Shown: in pieces, positions 1-12,225 of the stretch
Position numbering within the stretch: the stretch's first letter is position 1
Layout of the letters: each line of letters begins with the position of its first letter
DNA from: Chelonoidis abingdonii
Taxonomy: Eukaryota > Chordata > Testudines > Testudinidae
Assembly (NCBI RefSeq): GCF_003597395.2
Contig: NC_133774.1
Location: 36,835,616-36,899,615 of the forward strand
Direction of reading: 5' to 3'
DNA length: 64,000 bases
The notes under the pieces: model-generated
The model's database searches: none
What the model was told of the DNA's origin: nothing
The model's input: the letters and a program-made list of their open reading frames with translations, nothing else
Translations under genes and position numbers: made by a program

Positions 1-212
1 CCTGATTAGCCTGCCTTGATTGGCTGCAGGTGTTCTAATTAAAGTAGCTATCTCTACTGCCTTCTAGAAAGATCTTAATTGGCTCCAGGTGCCTTGATTA
101 ACCTGGAGCAACTGCCATTTGGTTACCAGGGTACTAGGGATTTGTTTAGCCTGGGGCTAACATACCTGTTTCTCAGTACTTTACTGTAGCCATCTGGCCT
201 TGCCCCATCACA
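1..212. mobile_element. LTR-like repeat end, cut by window start
   Basis: The segment ends in CCCCATCACA at 203-212. Read from the other strand it starts TGTGATGGGG, like the LTR-type elements at 18346 and 24185. It resembles from memory the start of a chelonian LTR family. The other end lies outside the window, so neither the length nor a target duplication can be checked. Confidence 0.4.
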
Positions 213-849
213 ATGAGCAAATACCTTATACTGCACAGGCAAATACCTTATACCTTATACTGAATATTTGCAAATGAGTTAAAGGGTACATAACTTTGAA
301 AATCCCACCCAGTATCTTTTTCTCATGAAAAACCTGGCTTCCCCTCAGCCACCTGCCAAATCTACACTGCATGAGATGGCACAAACACCAGTTGGAGTCT
401 GAAGTTGTGAAGAGTATTCCCAGTTTACATACAATGTTGCATATATGTTGCTTATAGGGCAAATTACTAGCATACTTCCAAGGTGTGAACATGTAACTCG
501 TTTCATCAGCAAAAAAAACACCATTTTAGTAACGTGCCAACGTATCAATTTTAAGCCTTTTTTTTTAGGAAAGAAGTAGTTTAAAAGCAAAATTGCTTCA
601 TGATAAAGCTAAATTAAAAAGCTAAATAAGTGAGTTCCTCACTGAAGGTTATTTCACTTAACACTAACATGAATTCATCTGAGCCTTCTGTCATTTTGGT
701 AACTTCTTTTCTTCTCCCATTATCTCTAGTCTTCAGCCTGTACGCATAAGAGAGGGAGAATGAGAACAGACTGGGTAGACTATATAATGCATGTGAAATT
801 GCCCGATTTGAGGGCTGTAAAACAGCTATTGTTCTTTCTTGAACTCAGA
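213..849. other. No recognised feature
   Basis: AT-rich sequence with short open frames and no recognisable domain. I see no repeat ends here. Confidence 0.5.
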
Positions 850-1945
850 CTCTGACTTTAAGTCGACAAAGAACCATCATGAGCCTGACCTCCTAAACAT
901 TGCATAGATCTTCACCTACTTCATCCTGTAATAGACCTATAACTTCTGGCTGAGTTACTGAAGTCCTCAAATATTGAGTTAAAGACTTAAAATTACATAA
1001 AATCCACCATTTACCCTAGTTCAAACCAGCAAGTGCTTGTGCCCCACGCTGCAGAGGAAGGAAAGAGCCTCCAGGGTTTCTGCCATTCTGACCTGGGGAA
1101 AATTCCTTCTAGACCCCAAATTTGGTGATCATGAGCACATCAGCTAGATCAACCAATCTGACACCTGGAAAATAATTCTCTTTAGTAATTCAGAGCCCTC
1201 CCCATCTTCAGACATTGGAGGTATTTGCTAATAGTTATGGATGGACAATATGCCATTGTAGGCAATCTCATCATACTCGCCTCCAGAAACTTATCAAGCT
1301 CAGTCTGAAAACAAGTTAAGTTTTTTGCTCCACTACTCCCGTTGGACAGCTCCAGAAGGTTTCAGAAGGTCCCCTTGGAAGGTTCCAGAACTTCTCTCTT
1401 CCGATAGTTACAATTCTTTGTCTAATTTCAAGCCTAAACTTATTAATGGCCAATTTATATTCATTTGTTCTTGTGCCAACTTTGGCCCTTAACCTAAAAA
1501 ATTCCTCTCCCTTCCCCCCAGTGTTTATCCCATTGATGAATTTATACATCCTCTCAGTCTTCGTTTGGTATGCCAAGAACCATACATTGCCTCTCATAAG
1601 GTAGATTCTCCATTCCTCTGATCATCCTAGTAGCCCTTCTCCGCACCTGTCCCTGTTTGAATGAATCTTTCTTAAACATAGGAGACCAGAACTGCACACA
1701 GTATTCCAGATGAGATTTCACCAGTGCCTCATATAATGACAATAATACTTGTATGTCTCTACTGGAAGTACCTTGCCAGATGCATCCTAGTATTGCATTA
1801 GTCTTTTTCACAGTTGCATCACATTAGCAGTTCATAGTCATCCTGTCATTCACCAATACACCCAGATCTTTCTCCTCTTCAGTCGCTTCCAACTTATACA
1901 TCCCCAGTTTATAGCAGAAATTCTTGTTGTTAGTTCCTTGAACCT
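850..1945 (-). mobile_element. CR1 LINE, 5'-truncated, with RT C-terminal remnant
   Basis: CR1 elements encode an endonuclease/reverse-transcriptase polyprotein and insert by target-primed reverse transcription. On the minus strand, 1554-1811 reads as the conserved C-terminal region of the CR1 protein ([16 protein letters not shown], then RMIRGMENLPYE). Residues at 1316-1597 continue it (GTRTNEYKLAINKFRLEIR). The two readings are in different frames, so the copy is dead. The lower-coordinate part, 850-1310, is 3' UTR and matches 62188-62640 closely, which places this copy in the same subfamily as the one at the right edge of the window. The RT active-site motifs are absent, so the 5' end is truncated. 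Confidence 0.88.
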
Positions 1946-2480
1946 GCAGGGATCAGGTGTCATTGGACCTGTGGCAGCCTCTTCGGCTCTACTTCTAGGG
2001 ACCTGCTCTCTCATTCACCAGCTGGGAGTGCTGGAGCTTTCCCCAGACAAGAGCCATTGAGCAGTACGGTGAACCTCCCCAACAGCCAAGGGCTTGCCCT
2101 CCTCCTCACAGTACTAACTGGGGGTGTCTTCTCTCCCCCGCCAGGTCCTCAGCCTTCCATGCACCTTGTGCCTGCAGAGTTCAGGTGTCAGCCTCCCCGC
2201 GGCTATGCAGGGAGCCTTCTGCAGCTACATTGTCATGGCCCTGCTCACTCATTCACCAGCTAGGAATATGGGCAAGAAAAGTTCAGAAGGGGATGATCTC
2301 CCCGATAGCTGGGAGCTTGTCCTCTTCCTTGCAGCTCTGACAGAGATCTCTGCTCTGCTGGGTCACCCTGTGCTGGGCATCTTGGGCCCCTTGGCTATGC
2401 AGAGAGCCCCCTGCAGCCCTGCCCTAATCCTAACTCCAGACCTATCCCCCTTAATTTCTAGCACCTGTAAAAATAAAGAA
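1946..2480. repeat. GC-rich stretch with imperfect internal repetition
   Basis: This lies between CR1 and the Penelope-like element. Two stretches (about 2008-2045 and 2243-2275) share a CTCATTCACCAGCT core and related flanks. A third related bit is near 2304. Open frames at 2057-2263 and 2124-2492 have no recognisable domain and look like by-products of GC richness. It may be a fragment of another dispersed repeat. Confidence 0.35.
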
Positions 2481-2482
2481 TC

Positions 2483-3655
2483 TGAGGGGTAGCCATGTTA
2501 GTCTGGATCTGTAAAAAACAGCAAAGAGTCCTGTGGCACCTTATAGACTAACAGATGTATTGGAACATAAGCTTTCACGGGTGAATACCCACTTTGTCAG
2601 ATGCATGTAATGGAAATTCCCAGAAGCAGGTTTACAACTGCATTTGTCCAACCCTTCAGACAGAGACCAACACCTACAAGATCTTCACCAAACATTCTCA
2701 AAACTATGATACCCGCACGAGGAAATAAGGAAACAAATTAACAGGGCCAGATGTGTACTGCTGCAAGACAAGCCCAAGAAAGAAACCAACAGAACTCCAC
2801 TGGCCATCACTTACAGTCCTCAGCTTAAACCTCTCCAATGCATCATCAGTGATCTACAACCCATCCTGGACAACGATCCCTCGCTTTCACAAGCCTTGGG
2901 AGGCAGGCCAGTCCTCGCCCACAGAAAATCCGCCAACCTTAAGCATATTCTCACTAGCAACCACACACTTCACCATAGCAACTCTAAGTCAGGAACCAAC
3001 CCATGCAACAAACCTTGATGCCAACTCTGTCCACATATCTACACCCGCATCATCATCACAGGACCTAACCAGATCAGCTACAACATCACCGCTTCATTCA
3101 CCTGCATATCCACCAAAGTTATATATACCATCATGTGCCAGCAGTGCCCCTCTGCTATGTACATCGGCCAAACTGGACAGTCCCTACGTAAAAGGATAAA
3201 TGCACACAAGTCAGATATTAGGAATGGCAATATACAAAAATCTGTAGGAGAACACTTCAACCTCCCTGGCCACACATTAGCAGATTTTAAGGTAGCCAGC
3301 CTACAGCAAAAAAACTTCAGGGCCAGACTTCAAAGAAAGACTGCTGAGCTTCAGTTCATTTGCAAATTTGACACCATCAGCTCAGGATTAAACAAAGACT
3401 GTGAATGGTTTGCCAACTACAAAAGCAGTTTCTCCTCCCTTGGTGTTCATATCTCAACTGCTAGAAGAGGGCCTCATCCTCCCTGACTGAATTAACCCTG
3501 TTATCTCTAGCCTGATTCTGGCCTGCATATTTATACCTGCCTCTGGAAATTTCCATTACATGCATCTGACGAAGTGGGTATTCACCCCCGAAAGCTTATG
3601 CTCCAATACTGCCATTATTCTATAAGATGCCACAGGACTCTTTGTTGGTTTGTAA
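2483..3655 (+). mobile_element. Penelope-like retroelement with inverted terminal repeats
   Basis: The unit is bounded by an imperfect inverted repeat of about 120 bp. The left arm is about 2508-2633 and the right arm about 3533-3655. Both carry the cores AAGCTTTC...GGTGAATACCCAC and TGCATGTAATGGAAAT or their complements. Inside is a broken reading of the C-terminal half of a Penelope-like protein. Penelope-like elements are known for RT plus GIY-YIG proteins and pseudo-LTRs in direct or inverted arrangement. The RT core is missing, so this is a short, non-autonomous copy. Confidence 0.8.
2640..3486 (+). pseudogene. Penelope-like protein, C-terminal half with GIY-YIG endonuclease
   Basis: Not an intact gene. 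From about 2743 the forward frame shows, in order: a segment reading TPLAITYSPQLKPL; QPILDNDPSLSQAL; KSANLKHILTSN; a cysteine-rich link (PCNKP, stop, CQLCP); then KVIYTIMCQQCPSAMYIGQT. The last carries the VIY...YIG pair expected of a GIY-YIG nuclease, followed by RKRINAHK and a GEHFN segment with a candidate catalytic Glu. It ends at a stop at 3484-3486. An in-frame stop near 3019 splits it, leaving an open piece from Met at 3133. In this family the nuclease nicks target DNA to prime reverse transcription. The RT fingers and palm are not present. A separate ORF at 2753-3199 in another frame is a shadow. Confidence 0.82.
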
Positions 3656-4902
3656 AAGTAAAGATAGTTAAAAACTGAAACCAAATCTGTATTGTCAAAA
3701 TTACAACAACAACAAAAAAAACCAACCCCAAACCCAACCTCCACCCAAATTCTGCCAACCCTACTTTTAATGTAATAAATGTTGCTACGTAACACTTTAT
3801 GTCTTCACAGTACAACACCCTTCAAAGCCTCACAACACCTCTGTGAAGCAGATAATTATAATTATTTCTATTTTACAGAAGGGGGCACTAAGCCAAAGGG
3901 GTGCAGGACATTTATTCTTAGAAAGGACTACAGGATGGGTCCAGAGAAACCAGATCATTTGTCCAAGCCCACAGATGGCATTGGTTCCAATGCTAATGAA
4001 AAATAAGCATGTCCTCCACTGGCCATGAGTAATTCTTACAGATAAATTACATCTTTGAGCATTTCAGAGGTTTTACTGGGTGCCTATTAAAGAGCCACAT
4101 GGGGTATATTTCCTAGTAGTTAGAGTTTCTTTCACTTCAACTAGTCTGCTTTTGAAAGTGTACTAGATCTAATTATTATTACCCAAACTTCTGACATGTC
4201 TAAGAAATCTTTCATGCGGCACAGTGAATGGCAATTTCATTTTGCACATTAGCAAAATTGCTGGGAAATGAAGATGAGCATTTATGAAGCTTGAGCATTA
4301 AGATGTTAAATTGCACTCTGACTGTATTTTCAATTTTAATCTCCTTCTTCAGTGCTCAGTAGCATCAACATGTCTCAGGCTGTTTCAGAATTTCCTTTGC
4401 AGTCCCCTATCATTTATTGACACAATGATTAAGGATGTTTCTGTATTTTCTTTATGATCTCATACTGAGTTTTTAAATAAACTTTAAAAGAATGTAAGAC
4501 AGAACGAACTGTTTTTACAATAGCAAAAAAGTGCATGTGAACATGTCTTTCGGAACCTGCTCTCAAACACAGTTCAAATATTAAATAAAAATATTATATA
4601 CAGTCCAAACTCATCCCCTTAATGCAGTCTATTTTTATTAACGTAGAAGTTAATAATAAGATAAAGTTCAGCTCAATCTTTCCCTCTTCTTCTAGGGTTC
4701 CTCCATCCAGCCTGTGTAGCTCCCACCCTAGAGCTTCTCTCTAGAAAGTCCCCCTCCCCTTCCCTTATATCTGGTAGGGTAAGGAGCCATCTTTCTCAGT
4801 AAGTCAACAGAACTCTCCTACTCTTTCTCCACAGGCTCACATCTGCTATTACGGTGTGCGGTTTTAGGTAAATGTTGCTGGTTTGTTACAGTCTGGTCTT
4901 TA
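3656..4902. other. No recognised feature
   Basis: AT-rich, apparently unique sequence. No repeat ends or coding motifs recognised. Confidence 0.5.
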
Positions 4903-5177
4903 AGGTGTGTCTACACTGCAGCTGGGAACAAGCCTCCCAGACTAGGTAGACAGATTCCCACTAGTAGGTCTTGAGCTATCACGCTAAAAATAGCAGTGTA
5001 GACATTGAGGTTTGGGCTCTCAAGCCCACCTGACCCCTTAGGCTTCAGAGCCTGAGCTCCAGCCCAAGTCACAACGTCCACACTGCTATTTTTGGTGCTC
5101 TAGCTCAAGCCAAGCCAGTGTAAGTCTCTATATCTGGGCTCAGAGGCTTGCTCCCAACAGCAACATAGACATATCTC
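4903..5177. mobile_element. Foldback element with GTCTACACTGCA-type ends
   Basis: The left end, GGTGTGTCTACACTGCAGCT followed by GGGAACAAGCC, is matched in reverse complement by the right end (GGCTTGCTCCCAACAGC then GACATATC). Inside, GCTAAAAATAGCAGTGTAGAC at about 4983 is mirrored by CACACTGCTATTTTTGG near 5079. Related copies lie at 26135-26535 and 51562-51712. No ORF. The superfamily is not proven; the GTCTACACT ends resemble the Harbinger ends in this window. No clear target duplication. Confidence 0.75.
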
Positions 5178-5219
5178 TGGCACAACAAAGTACCTGCTTC
5201 AGTTATGCAATAGATTTCA

Positions 5220-5302
5220 GGCCTGATGCTCAGTTACACTACCAGAGTGACATAAGCTGACCACCTACCTTAAGGCCCATTCGTGTAACTGAGGGTCAGG
5301 CC
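5220..5302. repeat. Short palindromic repeat
   Basis: An 83-bp foldback. The left arm GGCCTGATGCTCAGTTACAC (5220-5239) pairs with the right arm GTGTAACTGAGGGTCAGGCC (5283-5302), with two mismatches. It is probably a tiny MITE. A looser relative lies at 54454-54541. Confidence 0.7.
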
Positions 5303-5820
5303 CTTAGCTCTTTAGAGTAAAGTTTGTCAGGCCACTGGACTACAATGTGAGCAAAGGAAGGTGACAGAAAAGTGATGTTTAAGTGATGTAAATGGGAGGA
5401 GTTGACCAATGGAAAGGGAATCTAAGTTAAGGGTGGCATGGCCTTATGCACATAATTTTCTGTGCTAACATAATTACCTTTGAAAATTATTTGTAGGATA
5501 AAAAAGTCCAAGCAGCTTTAAAGAAGCTTGTTCAAACCATTTACTAACATACAAACAAACAATTATTATTATTTCCTGGATGGATACGTGATAAAACGTC
5601 TTTAAAATATTTAAAAATTATTTGACATACAAGTCCAATCCATTATCCTATGTGGTCTCGGCTCCATTCCCATTAGCTCCAAATTATAATTTCCCATCCA
5701 GCATAATTCCTCACACATGACCTTCTCTCCCTAGGAAACAATCATCATTCTTACTTTTAAAACCTGGCTACCAGAGAGACTGAATCAACTCTCACCTTGA
5801 GAAAAGTTAGTCTGTCCCAA
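5303..5820. other. No recognised feature
   Basis: AT-rich sequence between two repeat-derived elements. Nothing recognised. Confidence 0.5.
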
Positions 5821-7961
5821 GGTACGTCTACACTACAGGATTATTCTGATTTTACATAAACCGGTTTTGTAAAACAGATTGTATAAAGTGGAGTGCACAC
5901 GGCCACACAAAGCACAATAATTCGGTGGTGTGCGTCCATGTACCGAGGCTAGCGTCGATTTCCGGAGAGTTGCAATGTGGGTAGCTATCCCGTAGCTATT
6001 CCATAGTTCCCGCAGTTGCTCCCACCCATTGGAATTCTGAGTTGAGATCCCAATGCATGATGGTGCAAAAACCGTGTCACGGGTGATTCTGGGTAAATGT
6101 CGTCACTCATTCCTTCCTCCGTGAAAGCAACGGCAGACAATCATTTCGCGCCCTTTTTCCCTGGATTGCACCGGCAGACACCATACCATGGCAACCATGG
6201 AGCCCGTTTTGCCTTTTGTCACTGTCACCGTATGTGTACTGGATGCCGCTGACAGAGCGGTACTGCAGCGCTACACAGCAGCATTCATTTGCCTTTGCAA
6301 GGTAGCAGAGACGGTTACCAGTCCCTTCTGTACCGTCTGCTGTGCCATTGTAAATTGGCGATGAGATGACGGTTATCAGTCATTCTGTACCGTCTGCTGC
6401 TGTCATGGGTGCTCCTGGCTGACCTCGCTGAGGTCGGCCGGGGGCGCAAAGACAAAAATGGGAATGACTCCCCGGGTCATTCCCTCCTTTTATTTGTATC
6501 TAAAAATAGAGTCAGTCCTGCCTAGAATATGGGGCAAGTGTACTAGAGAACCAGTGTATCAGAGAACCAGAGAGCACAGCCGCTCCATGTCAGATCCCAC
6601 AGAAATGATGAGCTGCATGCCATTCTAGGGGGTGCCCCTGCAACAACCCCACCCGTTGCTTCCCTCCTCCCCCAACCCTCCTGGGCTACCATGCAGTGTC
6701 CCCCCATTTGTGTGATGAAGTAATAAAGAATGCAGGAATAAGAAACACTGACTTTTTAGTGAGATAAAATGAGGGGGAGGCAGCCTCCAGCTGCTATGAT
6801 AGTCCAGGCAGGACATTAAACGGTGGGGGGAGAGGAGCCCAGCATCCCGCTGCTATGATAGTCCAGGCAGTACAGAATCTTTTCTTTTAGACATGAAAGG
6901 GGGGGGCTGATGGAGCTCAGCCCCCAGTTGCTATGATGAGGACGGTTACCAGCCGTTCTGTACCATCTGCCGGAATGACCAGGAGTCATTCCTATTTTTA
7001 CCCAGGCGCCCCGGCCGACCTCACCTGAGGCCAGCCAGGAGCACTCACAGGATGATGAGGACGGCTACCAGTCCTTTTGTACTGTACCATCTGCCACCGG
7101 GAGGGGGGGGAGAGGATGCTGCTGTTCATTGCCCCAGCACGCGTCTACCAGCAGCATGCAGTAGACATACGGTGACATTGAAAAAAGTCAAGAAACGATT
7201 TTTTTCCCTTTTCTTTCACGGGGGGGGAAGGGGTAAATTGACGACATATACCCTGAAACACCCCGGACAATGTGTTTGACCCTACAGGCATTGGGAGCTC
7301 AGCCAAGAATGCAAATGCTTTTCGGAGACTGCGGGGACTGTGGGATAGCTGGAGTCCTCAGTACCCCCTCCCTTCCTCCATGAGCGTCCATTTGATTCTT
7401 TGGCTTTCCGTTACGCTTGTCACACAGCACTGTGCTGTGGACGGACTCTGTATCATAGCCGGAGATTTTTTTCAAATGCTTTCTCATTTCGTCTCCTGTA
7501 GGAGCTGTGATAGAGACAGATTTCTCTCCCAACAGCATCCAGAATCAGTATTCTCCCGTACGGCCGCATGCTGGAGCTCTTTGGATTTGGGACGCACCGC
7601 ACCTGTTGCTGATCAGAGCTCCACGCTGGGCAAATAGGAAATGAAATTCAAAAATTTGCCGCGGGGCTTTTCCTGTCTACCTGGCCAGTGCATCCGAGTT
7701 CAGATTGCTGTCCAGAGTGGTCACAGTGGTGCACTGTGGGATACCACCCGGAGGCCGATACCGTCGATTTGTGGCCACACTAACCCTAATCCGATATGTA
7801 ATACCGATTTCAGCACTACTCCTCTCGTCGGGGAGGAGTACAGAAACTGGTTTAAAGAGCCCCTTATATTGATATAAAGGGCCTCGTAGTGTGGATGAGT
7901 GCAGCGTTAAATCGGTTTAATGCTGCTAAAATCAGTTCAAACAGATAGTTTAGACCAGGCC
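5821..7961 (+). mobile_element. Non-autonomous PIF-Harbinger-type element
   Basis: The left end (GGTACGTCTACACTAC, then a run with ATAAACCGGTTTTGTAAAAC) matches the reverse complement of the right end of the 8 kb element at 45096. The right end (TAAATCGGTTTAATGC to GACCAGGCC at 7961) matches the reverse complement of the left end at 37071. The two elements are therefore the same family in opposite orientations. The element is GC- and CpG-richer than its flanks. It contains several copies of a segment reading CCAGTCnnTTCTGTACCRTCTGC (near 6318, 6378, 6948 and 7070). No transposase motif is visible. Open frames at 7052-7877 carry no domain. A 3-bp target duplication is not clear. Confidence 0.82.
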
Positions 7962-10091
7962 TCACTCAGAGTTAGTGCTTATAGTCTTGGTAGATTTAGA
8001 CAACTGGCATGAAATCTGCCTCCAAAAATACAGACCCTCCCATTCCATTACTGTAGCACAGGCTGTTTTTCTTTCAGTTAGTCTCTTAAATTGCATGTTT
8101 TAAACAACTTATAAATAAAAATTGATAATTTTAATTTAAAATCCAGTTAGTAGGGGAAGAGGAATGTTCTGGGGTTGTTAAGTAGATATTGAGCCTTTGA
8201 CTTGTAGGTCACAGCTTTCAAGATAGGTGGGATCAGAAAGTGACTAAGAGCCATTACTGTTTGATGGATGCTCAGTAGCATACAAGTATGTGAAATAATG
8301 GCAGTGGTTTCAGTTCAGTGTCCAATAATAAACAGATTTGTATGCTGCTGAGCTGGTAATCTTGGCAGAGAGGCCAAGACTTGATTGTGTCATGGAGATG
8401 CATTCTAGTCTCTTACTCCAAGAGGAATATCTGCTGCATCGAGTTTGAGGCAAATTGGCAGGGCAGAGATGTGACGTTTATGTTACTGGTACCCCTGCTA
8501 TATATATTCTTCAGCTAGACGGGGAATTCTGTCTTGAGTGCTGTCAGTGGGAGTCTTTCACAGTTATAAATGGTTGGAAACTTTATGGGGATGGCAAGGG
8601 GAAGAAATTGATGGAACAAAGGAGCAGGATCAATTTTTTGTGTGAGGATAACTAATGAAATTGAGGTATTTGTAGCCTGGGTGCCCACCTGGGAATTTAA
8701 AATTGCATACACTTTGCATGTGCAAGTTTTATGCAAAAATCTTCAGGCTTTATAATGTGTAGGCAAGCCTACTCTTGGCAGAGACATGGAGTGATCCATC
8801 TAGAAAAGGAAGCCAAATTCTCCAGTCCTTGAGTATGTGAGGCACTTACTCTGCCATAGAGCAATAAAATGAAAACAATAGAACATTAATATTTAAGTTA
8901 CAGCAGGTGACTTTTAGATGCACTTTCCCACATAAGAAAAACAAATAAACAAACAAACCAACAAACCTTCCTAGCCACAGTAACCTAACCTTGCCATCCC
9001 AGTCCCCATAGCAACATCATAGCAACCTTCTTCCCACCCCAGGAGAGCCAGAGAAATATTCAGTGACTCTCTCTCCCATTTCCCCCCTCCAAAATATATT
9101 GACTCTACTGCTGTCAGTAACACAGGGCTCTTTATAAGATTTACATAGCCCAAAGCTAGTAAATCCTAGCACAAGGCATTGGGATAGGTGGGGAATCCTT
9201 AACCAATAACAGGAATGACTAAATGAGCATATTATGTATTCCTAACTGCATCAAAGCCATAATATATCATTTGACACACATTTTAATGAATGCTAATTCC
9301 ATTGATTTGATTTCAGAAAGGGTGCTTAAACAAGAGGTGTGTGTTTTGACATACCTCTAATCTCCTGTACCTCCTTTGCAACATGCTAAATTTTTGCATC
9401 ACAGACAAGTTGAACTATAAATGCTCCCTTTGCTAAGTTCACCTAATTTCTTTTTGCAGACATGTCACCAGAAGGGAACTGACAGACTGAGAAATTGTGT
9501 CAAAAAGGGGACTAATACCGCAGTCAGGTAACATATCACCCTTTTCATCTCGTTTTGTAAGTTGTTTATAGTACCAGCTTGTGGATTTTTATTGTACATT
9601 TGGGGGTCACATTCTCAGATGGAGTGAACAGAGTGTGATGGTGCAACACCAATTTACCCCAGCAGCGGAGCAGGTCCTCTGCATTCAAGTGTATTTACTT
9701 AACTTAATTTGCTTTCTCACTATTCTGTTAAAAACATCAATAAATGCTACATTTGTTTCGTCTAAGCTGACTGTTAGGCTGTTTTATCTGGGAAATTACT
9801 GTCTGGCACTGCTGAATGGAAGCTGTCACTCATCTTCTCGGAAGCACAAAAGGTGCATATGGGTCAAGTGTTAGGAGAAGCCTGTAGTGTGACTATACAT
9901 AGCACTGCTACAGAAAGAGCTGCAGGTACCATTGTGGGCAAAGAGCCAAATGATGTATGAATACAGGATGCTGTCATAAGTACAAATCTGTGTTTAAAAA
10001 ACAGAAAAACTAAACATTTCTAGTGTATCTTTAATGTTCAGGAAAAAGGAATGTTAAAGGTTGACATTTCTGTTTAGCATTTCTGAAATAT
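7962..10091. other. No recognised gene; short A-rich microsatellite
   Basis: Mostly AT-rich sequence with no recognisable coding motif. An (AAAC)n-like run lies at about 8937-8968. Confidence 0.5.
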
Positions 10092-10129
10092 GTAGTAGTG
10101 TTCCACAAGGATATAATTTCTTTCACGAC
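10092..10129. repeat. Left copy of an exact 38-nt direct repeat
   Basis: This starts GTAGTAGTGTTCCACAAGG and ends TTTCACGAC. It is identical over 38 nt to 10738-10775. The pair brackets the repeat at 10130-10737 and reads as a long target-site duplication, though an assembly cause is possible. Confidence 0.85.
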
Positions 10130-10737
10130 CATGTAATAAGCCTCTGTCCCAAATCTGGACCTTAGCGTCCAAAATCTGGGTGCTTAGCATGAACCTCCAA
10201 GCTTAATTATCAGCTTGGATCTTATCTCACTGCCACCATCCAAAATTTCCAGGGTTTTGGCCCCCTCTGGTCTCCCCAAACCTTCCCTGGAGAGACCCCC
10301 AAGACNNNNNNNNNNNNNNNNNNNNNNNNNNNNNNNNNNNNNNNNNNNNNNNNNNNNNNNNNNNNNNNNNNNNNNNNNNNNNNNNNNNNNNNNNNNNNNN
10401 NNNNNNNNNNNNNNNNNNNNNNNNNNNNNNNNNNNNNNNNNNNNNNNNNNNNNNNNNNNNNNNNNNNNNNNNNNNNNNNNNNNNNNNNNNNNNNNNNNNN
10501 NNNNNNNNNNNNNNNNNNNNNNNNNNNNNNNNNNNNNNNNNNNNNNNNNNNNNNNNNNNNNNNNNNNNNNNNNNNNNNNNNNNNNNNNNNNNNNNNAAAA
10601 GACCCAGAGTCCAAAAATTCCCTCCCTGACTTTGAAAAATCCAGTTTCCTGATTGGTCCTCTGGTCAGGTGTTTGGTTCCCTTTGTTAACCCTTTACAGG
10701 TAAAGAAACATTAACCCTTAGCTATCTGTTTATGACA
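10130..10737. mobile_element. Gap-bearing LTR-like repeat
   Basis: The right end reads TTAACCCTTAGCTATCTG then TTTATGACA at 10737. On the minus strand this is a TGTCATAAACAG start. The left part begins TGTAATAAGCCTCTGTCCC at 10132. Both ends resemble, from memory, one abundant chelonian repeat. The middle is lost in the N gap, so the true length is unknown. A typical LTR element would make a 4-6 bp duplication, not the 38 nt seen here. Confidence 0.6.
10306..10596. other. Assembly gap (291 N)
   Basis: A run of N inside a dispersed repeat. Open frames that cross it are artefacts. Confidence 0.99.
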
Positions 10738-10775
10738 GTAGTAGTGTTCCACAAGGATATAATTTCTTTCACGAC
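10738..10775. repeat. Right copy of the 38-nt direct repeat
   Basis: Identical to 10092-10129. It directly abuts the TTTATGACA end of the inserted repeat. Confidence 0.85.
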
Positions 10776-12114
10776 ATTAAATACTAGCAGTTTGTTCTGA
10801 AAAGAGCTGTATACAATACACACAATATGATCTTAATGTAGTGTTTTACAAGATATATGTTATATGTGCATGTGATCTTTTTGTTAGACTAGACTTCAGT
10901 TGTTAACATCCACAAAGAATTGCTGGAGCTAAATGTATATGATCTTACTGATAACAAGACATTTATACATTATTAATTATGGTATTATTATTAGTGGTTG
11001 TAAAACAGAAAAGTTGAAAATCCAGGTGTTACATGTTCAATGTTGTGAAGAATTATGTATTTTTATTATTTGCTTTCCCCATCATCAGTAAGATGCTGCT
11101 TGGTCTCCTCTAAAGACCACCAGTGTCTGGCAGACAGTGAAGTATGCCATATCAGGCTCACTTCACAGCAGATCAGCATGAACAATAGTGCTTAACAACA
11201 AGCATCCATCTCCCCCATCCCTTTGATGCTTGAAGTAATGGGACATGCTTTCCTTTCTGGCTGTACTGTGATAACCTGTGTCATGAATGTTAGTATTCTC
11301 TTCGGCCCTCCAGCAACAGCTAATTAATACTCAAGTAACAGTACGTAGTGTATGAATACAGAATTCAGAAATCACTTAATTCTCTTATTTTATGGATTTG
11401 ATTATTTAAAACATCCTTGTGTTATTCAGACCTGTGAGTTAGCAACGTAAGAAAGAACAACTTATTAATGGAGAGACCAATTGTATGGATTAAAAAAAAA
11501 ATTGGACCTCATCTCTTGATACATTTGGATGAAGAATGCTAAGATAGCTCAAATAATACCTCTGTGCTTCCCCCTCCCCCTTGCTGCCCACTCTCCCCCA
11601 AGTCCTTTCTCTCCTTCCCTGCTTTTTTTTTTTTTTTGGTATTATTGTTACCACCACCCTAATATGTTATGTCTGTGTAACATTTTCCGATTTTATATTG
11701 ACTGGTCTCACAACTTTGACAAGTTATATGATTGTGTTGATATCCTGTGAAATGTGGGGCATTTGGTAACATATACAAGTTGTGAACCTTGTTGTTGTTG
11801 GTGTATTTTTTGTTTGTTTCTTTATGAAAATAAATAAAAACACACACCAACAAAACCATCACATTGTGCCAGAGTAGGTACATGACAATTTCAATCCATA
11901 AAGATAAAATTCTTGATGCACAGTCATGAAACTACATGTTGTTCTTTGGGATTGCCATGTTGAAAGTGAATTATACCTGGAAGACAGGAGTGTAATATGT
12001 GATTCTCTGCTCCATTAGAGAAACCCCCAAAGTCCTGGACCTAAACATGATGTTTATTCACCATCACATTGTCTTTTCCCCTCCTCTCCCAAATCTCTGT
12101 TTTTCTTATTTAGA
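10776..12114. other. No recognised feature
   Basis: AT-rich with a T-run at 11622-11638. Nothing coding recognised. Confidence 0.5.
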
Positions 12115-12225
12115 CTAAAAGCTCTTTGGGACTGGTGCTCACTCACTTATACAATACCTAGAGCAATGGGACTCTGATCTTGGTTGGTTAATGGTGCTGC
12201 CATAATAAAAATAAATTATAATAAG
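12115..12225 (+). repeat. Possible old SINE/LINE tail
   Basis: It reads AAGCTCTTTGGGACTGG, ACAATACCTAGAGCAATGGG and a 3' AATAAAAATAAAT tail. A related stretch is at 49745-49845 (GGGCAGGGAC, TACAGAGCCTAGCATAATGG). The pair resembles the 3' tail of an old amniote retroposon; the family is not resolved. Confidence 0.45.

Noticed and set aside
2753..3199. 148-codon frame (+) in the Penelope-like element
   Set aside because: It is out of frame with the recognisable GIY-YIG reading and has no motif of its own.
10215..10652. Open frames spanning the N run
   Set aside because: They exist only because N is read through.
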